A stretch of DNA of 64,000 nt. Origin: Niastella sp. OAS944 (lineage in GTDB: Bacteria; Bacteroidota; Bacteroidia; Chitinophagales; Chitinophagaceae). The stretch's first letter is position 1; every line of letters starts with the position of its first letter. The notes under the pieces were generated by a model that did no database searches, was not told where the DNA came from, and saw only the letters and a list, made by a program, of their open reading frames with translations. Position numbers and translations under genes: made by a program. Where the stretch lies: NCBI GenBank assembly GCA_024809215.1, contig JANUBW010000012.1, positions 248,001-312,000 of the forward strand, written 5' to 3'. Shown here in pieces: positions 53,713 through 63,200 of the stretch.

Positions 53713-55854
53713 ATGAGAAGTGTTATATTCTTATTAATAGCCGCTACCTTAGTGGCTTTCAATCAACCTTCCCCAACTATGACTGGATTTCGATGGCCCG
53801 AAGGCGTACAAGCGCCCACAGTGGAAAAGGAACCTAAAGAATTTATTGCCCATGGCGATAAACGCATTGATAATTATTACTGGTTGAACCAACGCGAGAA
53901 CGAGAAAGTGTTAAATTACCTGAAAGCAGAAAATACTTACCTCGAAACGTTGATGAGCGGCACAAAAGAACTTCGGGAAAAACTATTCCTGGAAATGAAA
54001 GGCCGCATTAAAGAAAAAGATGAATCGTTGCCTTTTAAAGACAATGGCTATTGGTATTACGTTCGTTATGAAGAAGGCAAACAATATCCCGTTTTTTGCC
54101 GAAAAAAAGAAAGCCTGGAAGCAGCCGAAGAGATCATGCTCGACCAAAATAAAATGGCCGAAGGATTTCAGTATTATTCCGTAGGCCGCCGTGTGGTAAG
54201 CGATAACAACGAACTGCTGGCTTTTACAGTTGACTCTGTTGGCCGCAGGATCTATGGACTGCAGTTCAAAAACCTGGTTACCGGTGCTATTTACCCCGAA
54301 ACCATCATAAACGTTGAAGGTGGTAATATTGCCTGGGCGGCAGATAATAAAACGGTCTTCTATGTTAAAAAAGACCTGGTAACATTACTGGGCTTTCAAA
54401 TCTGGCGGCATGAACTGGGTACCGACCCTTCTAAAGACGTAATGGTATTTGAAGAAAAAGACAACCGCTTTTACATTGGCGTGTACCGCACCAAATCGAA
54501 AAAATATATTGGCATTTACTCCCACATGAACCAGGTATCAACCGAATACCGTTTATTGGAAGCAAACAACCCTACCGGTGATTTTAAGATCTTTGAACCG
54601 CGTAAGGAAAACTTTCAATATTCGCTGGAGCATTACCAAAACAAATTCTTTGTTCTTACCGACTGGAATGCGCCTAACTATCGCCTGATGGAAACCCCGG
54701 AAGCGAAAACAGGAAAAGAGAACTGGAAGGAAGTATTACCACATCGAAAAGACGTATACATTTCCGACATGGTGGTTTTTAACGATCACCTGGTGTTGGC
54801 CGAAACAAAAGACGCATTGAACCAGTTACGCGTTATAAATTTTACCAATAAAAAAGACTATTACATTTCTTTCCCCGAAGCAGTGTATACTTCATTCCCG
54901 AATATAAATCCGGATTATAATACCAACATCCTTCGTTTTTCATATACATCCATGACCACCCCGGCATCTATCTATGACTTTAACATGGACACCCAGCAAC
55001 GGGAACTAAAAAAGCAAACCGAAGTATTGGGCGGGTTTAAGCAGGATGAATACACTTCAGAACGTTTATGGGCCACGGTAAGAGATGGGGTAAAAGTGCC
55101 CATTAGCATGGTGTATAAAAAAGGCGTTAAAAAAGATGGCAGCAATCCATTGTTGCTATACGCATACGGCTCTTATGGCTCCAGCATGTCGCCTTCGTTT
55201 AACAGCAACATCATCAGCCTGCTCGACCGCGGTTTTATATATGCTATTGCGCATGTGCGGGGCGGACAGGAATTGGGCCGCCAGTGGTACGACCAGGGCC
55301 ATATGTTTAACAAGAAGAACACGTTTTACGATTTCATCGACTGTGGCGAATTCCTGGTAAAGGAGCATTACACTACCAAAGAACACCTGTACGCCAATGG
55401 CGGCAGTGCCGGCGGTTTATTAATGGGCGCCATTGTAAACCTGCGTCCCGATCTTTGGCACGGTGTAATTGCCGATGTACCGTTTGTAGATGTGATCACT
55501 ACCATGAGCGACGCCAGTATTCCCCTTACTACCGGTGAATACAAAGAATGGGGTAACCCTGCTGAAAAGGCAGAGTACGAGTATATGAAATCATACTCGC
55601 CATATGATAATGTAGAAAAGAAAGCCTATCCCAATATGTTGGTAACAACCGGGCTGCACGATTCGCAGGTGCAGTATTTTGAACCGGCCAAATGGGTAGC
55701 TAAACTGCGGGAGTTGAAAACAGATAAGAATTTACTCCTCTTCAAGATCAATATGGAAGCGGGCCATGGCGGCGCCAGTGGCCGTTTTGATTATCTGAAA
55801 GACAAAGCCTGGCAGTATGCATTTCTGCTGGCGTTGGAGGGAAAGATAAACTAA
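53713..55854 (+). CDS. Prolyl oligopeptidase / oligopeptidase B family S9 protease (713 aa)
   Basis: I start at ATG 53713 (MRSVIFLLIAATLVAFNQPS), a signal-like N-terminus; an in-frame start at 53647 would fall inside the terminator of the previous gene. The N-terminal propeller (about residues 60-430) is followed by the S9 hydrolase domain: nucleophile Ser565 in NGGSAGGLL, Asp in TGLHDSQVQY and His in EAGHGGASGRF. RPDLWHGVIADVPFVDV is typical of PtrB-like enzymes. It cleaves short peptides after basic or prolyl residues; which applies is not clear. A strong shared terminator follows. Confidence 0.93.
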   Translation: MRSVIFLLIAATLVAFNQPSPTMTGFRWPEGVQAPTVEKEPKEFIAHGDKRIDNYYWLNQRENEKVLNYLKAENTYLETLMSGTKELREKLFLEMKGRIKEKDESLPFKDNGYWYYVRYEEGKQYPVFCRKKESLEAAEEIMLDQNKMAEGFQYYSVGRRVVSDNNELLAFTVDSVGRRIYGLQFKNLVTGAIYPETIINVEGGNIAWAADNKTVFYVKKDLVTLLGFQIWRHELGTDPSKDVMVFEEKDNRFYIGVYRTKSKKYIGIYSHMNQVSTEYRLLEANNPTGDFKIFEPRKENFQYSLEHYQNKFFVLTDWNAPNYRLMETPEAKTGKENWKEVLPHRKDVYISDMVVFNDHLVLAETKDALNQLRVINFTNKKDYYISFPEAVYTSFPNINPDYNTNILRFSYTSMTTPASIYDFNMDTQQRELKKQTEVLGGFKQDEYTSERLWATVRDGVKVPISMVYKKGVKKDGSNPLLLYAYGSYGSSMSPSFNSNIISLLDRGFIYAIAHVRGGQELGRQWYDQGHMFNKKNTFYDFIDCGEFLVKEHYTTKEHLYANGGSAGGLLMGAIVNLRPDLWHGVIADVPFVDVITTMSDASIPLTTGEYKEWGNPAEKAEYEYMKSYSPYDNVEKKAYPNMLVTTGLHDSQVQYFEPAKWVAKLRELKTDKNLLLFKINMEAGHGGASGRFDYLKDKAWQYAFLLALEGKIN

Positions 55855-55856
55855 TT

Positions 55857-55905
55857 AAGGTGGGCCACCCTTGATTGCGTCGCAACTAAGGGTGGCCCAC
55901 CTTTT
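55857..55905. terminator. Bidirectional terminator with 16-bp perfect stem
   Basis: AAGGTGGGCCACCCTT (55857-55872) is the exact inverse of AAGGGTGGCCCACCTT (55888-55903). The loop holds a second small palindrome, TTGCG-t-CGCAA. It lies between the two convergent genes, three bases after the first stop and just before the other at 55907. Confidence 0.85.
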
Positions 55906-55906
55906 A

Positions 55907-58189
55907 TTATTTATCATAACACCTCACCGCAAAAACCGCCGCAGGCACATCAGCTGATGGATGTTCTACTTCAATGATCAATTGCGAGGTTTGTACGGGT
56001 TTGGATAATGTGATCCTGTTACGGGTTTGATGATTGTCTTTTTTCTCAGCAATAATATTTCCCGCATCGTCTTTTATACGATAATTCCGCACACAAAAAG
56101 GCATTATGGTTTCCGGGTGTTGCATCAGCACCGACTCCATTGGATGATCGTAATCGGTATCGAAGAACAGCTCTATTGTACCTATGGTTTGCGGTTGTTG
56201 CCAGCTGATAGTTAACTGCGGGGCAGCATCATTCCAGTCGGCCACCCAGGCATTGGGCGTATTTACCGGCCTGTCGATGCCATTGCCAATATTCTCAGCT
56301 TTGAAGCATGGTAACCCGGCCGGGTATTTAAAGGCTATGTTATGCCCTTCGGGCCGGCGCTGCGGGCACCAGAACTCAAAGGCATCCATACCGATATCTT
56401 CGGGTGGAGTTTGTTTTCCATAGTTGCTAACCGCTTTGTTGATGGTATTGAATACCGACAGCAAACCCGTTACTCTTTTGCGTGTATAATGCAGTTCTAC
56501 CAATGGGTTTTTGGTGAACGTAATAAACGCATATGCCTGCTCCTTCATCACTGCATCAAACTTCACCTGTAAACAATTACGACCAGGCTCTATAGGTAAT
56601 GTAAGCGTAGCAACTGTAATATCGGGCGTATGGTTACCCGCCTTGCTGCTAATACGAAGTTCTACCTGCAGGCTGGTTGCTGTTTTTGCCTGTGCATGAA
56701 AGATAAATGGTTCTACTTTTCCTTCGTTCAGCGGCACCATTTGCGCCACCGACAACTCCAATGGTTTTAGAAAATTATCTTCGGGCAGTTCGGTAAGCAC
56801 CAATTCACTTGAAGCGGTTATAGCGGCCTGTTGCACCAGGTCGTTTTTATCGTGCAAACTCAAACCAGGAATATACTGACCAGTACTTAACAATCGCTGC
56901 TGTAAAGGTTGTATAAGATCATCGTGAATGATGTCGGCGGGCAGTATATTATGCGCCTTACAAAGCGCGGCAGCCATACCTACCGCCTGTGTGGCATAGG
57001 CCGCCGTAGCCATTACGCGGGTTGAACCGAATGCTACATGCGAAGCGCTAATAAGCCGCCCACCGAGGAAGAGGTTGCTGATGTTCTTACTGTATAAGCT
57101 TCTAAAAGGGATATGAAATATGCCTTTACTATGCCATTGGTTACAACCTGGTTTTTCGCTGAACACGCCGTCGGCGGGGTGCAGGTCAATTGACCAGCCA
57201 CCGTATGCTACTGCATCATTATGGAGCCGTTGTTCAACAATATCCTGTTGCCGCAACATATAATCGCCTTCAAAACGACGGCTCTCGCGTTTGCCGGGTA
57301 TAGTGCCCACCCATTCCAGTGTTAGATTGACCGCCTCGGGAAAATTGCCTGAGTTCTTTATATAATCCCAAACGCCATAGATCACTTTCCACAATTCCCA
57401 TTTTATTTGCTCGGTATCGTGCACGGTATCTAAACGGCCGCCATATTCGATCCACCATAGTTTGCACCCAAACTCTTTTGTATTGAAAGTTTTAAAACGC
57501 GGGATCTTTGTAATATCGTTCAAAGCAAAAGCAGGTGGTATAAAGTTTACCGGCCGGCCCGTGTCTTTGCTGTAGAAGTATAAAGTATGCCCCAGCAATT
57601 CACCATACTCTTTATTGGGTGCGAACTTCTCGCCAAATTCTTCCCGGCTTTCGGCCCCCATGCGAAAAGCAGCACCTGCCAAAAAACCAACAACGCCATC
57701 GCCGGAGGCATCGCAAAACAAAGGCGCGTGTAAAACATATTCTGTTTGGTTCTGGCTGCAAAATGCCTTTACCGATGCAATGGTAGTTTCATTCTTCTTA
57801 TCAACATGGTACACGGCCGTATTCAGCAGCAGGGTTATATTCGGTTCGGCAACCACTTTATCGAGCAGGATCATGTCGAAGATAACGGGGTTGCCTTCGG
57901 GATTGCTATACGTATTCTCAACCAATATTTCATCAACCACACCGCCTTCGCGCGCCCAGCGGTTGTTATTGCCCATATGCGATGTAGCACCCAATATCCA
58001 CAACCGCACTTCACTACTGGCATTGCCACCCAATACCGGCCTGTCTTGCACCAGCACCACCGAACATCCTTCGCGGGCAGCGGTAATGGCGCAACAAACG
58101 CCCGATAAACCACCACCGGTCACCACCAGGTCGGCCTGTATTTCTTTACTTACAAATGAACGCCTGCCTGTACTGTTATCAACTTTCAT
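55907..58189 (-). CDS. FAD-dependent oxidoreductase, FAD_oxidored family (760 aa)
   Basis: The N-terminal Rossmann motif VTGGGLSGVCCAITAAREG and PVLGGNASSEVRLWILG, with DASGDGVVGFLAG later, fit the FAD_oxidored (PF12831) family. The second FAD motif, LGGRLISASHVAFGSTRVMA, is present. The C-terminal 200 residues are beta-rich (discoidin-like: PQLTISWQQPQTIGTIELFF). No signal peptide is obvious. Members are common in polysaccharide-use loci, where they are thought to oxidise sugar-derived compounds. It lies 31 bp after the GH2 gene and is the last gene of the operon. Confidence 0.85.
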   Translation of the reverse strand: MKVDNSTGRRSFVSKEIQADLVVTGGGLSGVCCAITAAREGCSVVLVQDRPVLGGNASSEVRLWILGATSHMGNNNRWAREGGVVDEILVENTYSNPEGNPVIFDMILLDKVVAEPNITLLLNTAVYHVDKKNETTIASVKAFCSQNQTEYVLHAPLFCDASGDGVVGFLAGAAFRMGAESREEFGEKFAPNKEYGELLGHTLYFYSKDTGRPVNFIPPAFALNDITKIPRFKTFNTKEFGCKLWWIEYGGRLDTVHDTEQIKWELWKVIYGVWDYIKNSGNFPEAVNLTLEWVGTIPGKRESRRFEGDYMLRQQDIVEQRLHNDAVAYGGWSIDLHPADGVFSEKPGCNQWHSKGIFHIPFRSLYSKNISNLFLGGRLISASHVAFGSTRVMATAAYATQAVGMAAALCKAHNILPADIIHDDLIQPLQQRLLSTGQYIPGLSLHDKNDLVQQAAITASSELVLTELPEDNFLKPLELSVAQMVPLNEGKVEPFIFHAQAKTATSLQVELRISSKAGNHTPDITVATLTLPIEPGRNCLQVKFDAVMKEQAYAFITFTKNPLVELHYTRKRVTGLLSVFNTINKAVSNYGKQTPPEDIGMDAFEFWCPQRRPEGHNIAFKYPAGLPCFKAENIGNGIDRPVNTPNAWVADWNDAAPQLTISWQQPQTIGTIELFFDTDYDHPMESVLMQHPETIMPFCVRNYRIKDDAGNIIAEKKDNHQTRNRITLSKPVQTSQLIIEVEHPSADVPAAVFAVRCYDK

Positions 58190-58220
58190 CGTTATAATTA
58201 TTATTTAGAATAGGTTTTGG

Positions 58221-60212
58221 TTATGGAGTATGTTTTAGTATTTCAAATTTGCCCGATTGTATAATTGACAACCGAACGCCTTCGCCCTGCACAGGCAGTT
58301 TTACCTGCTGGCTTTCACCCGGCTTCAGCGTGTTTAATTTTATTATAGTATTACCGTATTGCAACTGGCAGTTCCTGAGCGTACGCGTTGGAAAATCAGT
58401 TCTGGCGGTTACCAGTACACTCAATTGCTCTCCTTCTTTTTTTGTTTGTATAACAAGCGGTGCAAACTCCGTTTGCAGTGTTGTATAGGCGGGGCGTATT
58501 TGTCGTTCGGGTGTAACCAGTCCCCAGGCGCGGTAACCACTTGCATCAGTACCGGGGTAACGGCTCATATAATCGTTAAACGACCATACCGAAGCGCCGG
58601 CGAGGTAATCGCATTGCCGAAAATCAACGAATGCCTTTTTGAAATGCGCAATGCGGTCCTCCTCTGTATTTCTTTCAGTGACCCGTATACCAAATTCGCT
58701 AACATAAACAGGTTTATTGGGATACACCTCATGAATATGCTGCAGGTTCTTTAAATGACTGCCATAAATATTGGCGCTGATAAAATCAACATATTGTGAA
58801 GCCTCATCTTCCGGTTTTTTTATATTGTTGCGCCAAACATGATAACTGGCAAAAGTGATCAACCGGGTTGTATCGAGCGTTTTTACAAATGCACCCATGT
58901 CTTTTACCCAGGCCTGCCCTTCCGGCATTTGCGATTCAAACTCATTACCCAAACTGTAGGCGATTACAGAAGGATGGTTCCAATCGCGTTCTATCATTTC
59001 CTGCATTTGCGACCTGAACTTTGCACGCATAGCCGTATCAGCCATTTGTTTAGAAGTCATTTGCCAGTTGCCCGCTTCAGTAATAAGCAACAGGCCTATA
59101 CTATCAGCTTTATTCAGTAATGATTCGGAAACGGGGTAATGGCTGAGGCGGCAAAATTCCATACCGGCCTGTTTCATCAATTGCAGGTCTTTTATCAATA
59201 CATGTTCGGGGTCAATGGAGCCATAGCCCGGGTAATCGAGCGGGCGGTTTGCACCGCCCAAGCGAATGGGTTCTCCATTCAAAAGTATTTGCGTGCCTTT
59301 TATTTCAACATTTCTAATACCAAAAGTGCTGGCGAGTGTATCGTTGTTGCAGATCACTTCGGCTTCGTACAGATGAGGGTCATTGGGGTACCAGCGTTTA
59401 ACCGCTGCTGCGGGCAATTTTCCTTCCAGAACAATCAGGGTATTACCATTAGCAGAAACCTGTTTATTAACTGGCTTACCACTAAACGGCAATTTTTGTT
59501 TATTGTAATAAATATTGGCGACTATTGAAGCTGATGCAGCCTGCGAAGTATTGTTATTTATAATTGCTTTTATGCGCACCAGCGCATCACCCTTTTTATT
59601 AGCAACATCGGTGATTACCTGCATCCGCTGTATAAATACTGGTGGGCGAACAATCAACTGCACGGGCCGGGTAATACCGCCATAGTTCATCCAGGCTACC
59701 ATTTGCGCGGCATTGGCCGGTAAGGCGCCGGCGGTTTTGGCGCCCGGGATGGTAGTGGTATCCCATTCGTTGTTCACCGCCAGTGTAAGGCGGTTGTTAG
59801 CCAGCAAATGATCGGTTATATCTATTTCAAATGGGGTATAACCACCTTCATGCATACCTGCCTTTTTCCCACTTACCCACACAGTTGCTTTATAAAAAAC
59901 TGCGTCAAATCGCAACCAGGCCCGGTAACCCGTAGGCATGGCCGGCATTGCAAATTGTTTAAAATACCAGGCGGTACCGGTATAAAAGAAATAACGCGGA
60001 TCAACAGAAAAGCAATGCGGCACCTGTACTTTATCGAACCCGCCGGCAGCAAACGCGGCAGTATGCCAGCCACTGCCCTCGCCTGTTTTTAATGGGTCTA
60101 TGGCAAAGGTCCATTGATCATTGAGAAATTGTGTACGTGTTGGTTGTGCAGCCAGCCCCGGCGGCAACATAACCATCATCAATAAAGTGTAGTATAAGGT
60201 TTTACGTTTCAT
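58221..60212 (-). CDS. Glycoside hydrolase family 2 enzyme (663 aa)
   Basis: After a signal peptide (ending LPPGLAAQ), the chain has the GH2 layout: a jelly-roll sugar-binding domain (about 30-190), an Ig-like domain (190-300) and the catalytic barrel (from 300). The acid/base is Glu424 in AYSLGNEFES, the nucleophile Glu506 in PVYVSEFGIR. The family covers beta-galactosidases, beta-glucuronidases and beta-mannosidases; short members like this often act as galactosidases or glucuronidases, but the specificity is not fixed by sequence here. It begins two bases after the stop of the GH97 fusion gene. Confidence 0.93.
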   Translation of the reverse strand: MKRKTLYYTLLMMVMLPPGLAAQPTRTQFLNDQWTFAIDPLKTGEGSGWHTAAFAAGGFDKVQVPHCFSVDPRYFFYTGTAWYFKQFAMPAMPTGYRAWLRFDAVFYKATVWVSGKKAGMHEGGYTPFEIDITDHLLANNRLTLAVNNEWDTTTIPGAKTAGALPANAAQMVAWMNYGGITRPVQLIVRPPVFIQRMQVITDVANKKGDALVRIKAIINNNTSQAASASIVANIYYNKQKLPFSGKPVNKQVSANGNTLIVLEGKLPAAAVKRWYPNDPHLYEAEVICNNDTLASTFGIRNVEIKGTQILLNGEPIRLGGANRPLDYPGYGSIDPEHVLIKDLQLMKQAGMEFCRLSHYPVSESLLNKADSIGLLLITEAGNWQMTSKQMADTAMRAKFRSQMQEMIERDWNHPSVIAYSLGNEFESQMPEGQAWVKDMGAFVKTLDTTRLITFASYHVWRNNIKKPEDEASQYVDFISANIYGSHLKNLQHIHEVYPNKPVYVSEFGIRVTERNTEEDRIAHFKKAFVDFRQCDYLAGASVWSFNDYMSRYPGTDASGYRAWGLVTPERQIRPAYTTLQTEFAPLVIQTKKEGEQLSVLVTARTDFPTRTLRNCQLQYGNTIIKLNTLKPGESQQVKLPVQGEGVRLSIIQSGKFEILKHTP

Positions 60213-60214
60213 TG

Positions 60215-63200
60215 TTAATGGGTTTTATTTCCCAATTCTACTTTATTGCTTTTTGTAACCTGGCCATTTACATCAACCAGTGATAACTGAAACGTCACAG
60301 GCTCATTAGCCGGCACAGGCGCCGTAAACTCAAACGGATAGGCCGCATCAACTATCTGCTGCTCCTTACCGTTCTGAATGGTATAAGTAAGCGATACCTG
60401 TTTGTACAAATTATCATCATCTTCGAGGTACACATATAACCGGCGATCGTATTTACCTAACTGAAACAACATGGCATGGGCATTACCCGTAGCGAGCTTT
60501 ACATAATCGTTACCGGGCGCAGCATCGGCGGTTAGCAACTTCTCCTGAAAAGAAGACCTTGTTTGCACCGGTGTAATGGCAACAGCAGTTATTCCATTGG
60601 CATCAACCCGCACTGTAAAACTGCTGTCCTTCAACACCGTTTTTTGTTTACCGGTATAACTTACAATAGTGCTGTTACGCGAACAGGTTACAAGAGCAGG
60701 ATTTATTGTAACCTTTGCTGTAACCGGTTTACCACTTTGATTGGTAAATGCCAGCGACAACCGATCGCCTTTACGGGCAGCTATATAATTCAATTCAACA
60801 TTGTCAATATTCAGCAAACGGGCGGGCATCCAAAGCTGCACTTCTTTTTGTGTATAGAAATTACCCTTTTGAATCCCATACATATTGTTCTGCAGGTAGG
60901 CATACCCTTCCATATATTCGGCAGGAAAACTAATACCGCCCTTACTGCGCACAAAAGCATCGGTCACCAGGTAATCGAGCAACATAGATGCCATGGGCAT
61001 TATATGGTTGTAATGAAAGCTATTTACACTTTGATCGGTATGCGCATGTAAGGGAAAATCAAATTGCTCATAAGCAGTTGTGCGCTCCGTATTAATATGA
61101 TAACCCGGGAAGCTGCGGTACCGGCCAATAATAGCCGCTTTTGCCACATTCATTAAAAAAGTATCGCGGGTATAATAACCGAGGCGCAGCATCCACGGTG
61201 CATAGTTCGACATAAAAATTCCCCGGTGCCCGGTTGACGTTCCTGAAGATTCCGGCGTTAACCCTATTTCTGATAAACGCCAGGCCGGCGCTTTTTCTTC
61301 GGCATAATACATTTGTTTGTGGCCTTTAGATTTCAGGTACCAGTACATAGGTGCTTTGCCGTCTTTGTTCACCGTGATCATACTATCGGGTATTCGCGGG
61401 CACATCCAGGTAAACAGGCAATAGTTACGACCGCCTTCATAGGCAGCGTCAAGATATTTTTTATCACCCGTTAATTCATACAGTTGAAGAAATTCAATCC
61501 ACCGGCCGGTAAAGGTGGGCCAGAAGAAATAACTACCCTGCAGGGGATCATTAAACGCTGTCTGCGGTGTATTGATCCTTTGTTGCAAATATTTATCTGC
61601 GCCGGCAATGGCCGCCTGCAGCATGCTTTTATCGCCAGTGGCCCTGTACAGCATCATGGCATTGATCCAGTTCTTCCCCAACTCTTTATCATTCATATTG
61701 CGCACGCGGGTATTGCCATATTCCTTTTGCGCCATTTGCAGGTAAAACCCGTTTGTACGACCAAAGACATTATACAATGCCACCAGCTCCGACAAGGGCG
61801 CAATGGGGCCTTTTAACTTACGTGAAGGGCTTTGGATCTTTTGGGTACTGTCTAAACTGAACAGGAACTTTTCACGCGACAGCATAAACTCCATCAGCGG
61901 ATAAGCTCTTTTTTCAAACATCATTGAATCGTCGCGCACCAGCGCCAGTTCCAACGGGTTTAAACTGGAGACGTTCTTAACAGCGCCCGGCACATCGGTT
62001 GAATAAGCGCAGCCCTTTAAGCTATCAATAAACCAGGCGTATTGCGACAATGAGTAATCGACTATATTATCCAGAGCCGTATTTAACGAGGCAATATCAT
62101 TGCGCCGGTAATTACCAAAACCAAACAACTCCTTAGCGATCTTTTGGTATGTACCCGTAATAGTATTCGCTTCGGTTACCAGGTACATAGAGAAATTGAA
62201 GGTAGCGCCGGCCGCCATTTGCGACAAATACCCACCGGGTAATGGCGCATACAGTTGAGGTTGTAATAATTTTTGTTCATTTATCAGCGATACGCCAAAC
62301 CGGCTATTGTTCAACACCGGCAATGGCTGAAAAGGGACCTGTTCAGGCGAAGCGAGCACGCCAACCGTTTTTGTACCATCATACACCAGCGTTGTAGGCA
62401 GCGTGGCCATAAATGCAGGCGTGCAATAAGCGGCATCGGGAATACGCTTTTCCTGCCAGATCAGCGGCTGCCAAATACCCGCTACTTTATTTTGATCGAA
62501 AGCAGGCGCCCCCGTATAACCAACACTGTAGTAACCCGGTTGTAACGCCTTGAATGAATATTTCAATAAAGGATATGGCTTTGCGTTGGTGATAAGCCAG
62601 GCCTGTAATTCAAATCGTTCATTGGGTTCATTGCTATAGAAAACCGTATCGCCTTTTCGCCTTACCTCCTTTACCTGCAACACAATTCGTTCGCCGGCAT
62701 TATAAATATTAGCAGTACGCCAGTCGGCCTTTGTTCGCAAAATGCGATCATCGAAACCATCGCCGGCCATGGAAGCATTTATTTTCTTTTGTTTGAAATC
62801 GGCCCTGGTACTGTCGCTCACCTTCCAGGTAAGCACATTATAATCTACCTTTTTTATACCTGCTGGTTTTAATTCCATGGCGGGATCGGTTGCATTATAC
62901 AACACAACAAAAGCAGGTGAAAATGCGGGGGAAGGGGATATTTGTATAACCAGTCCACCCGCCGGTTGCAACATGAATTTGTTTGAAGCTTTTAATTCAA
63001 CAGGTTCGCTAATAAATCCTTTATCGCCCAATGCATCCGTGATCATTGTCGCGTTCATCTTTTTCCCTTTGGGCAGAAAAGAGGGCTGCAATTCAAAGGA
63101 GGTTGTACTATCGGCACCATTGATAACCGCCACATACCAATCGTTCCCTTTTCGCCGGGCAAAAGCGGCCAGCGCACCTATCTTGCTGCCAGGTAACACA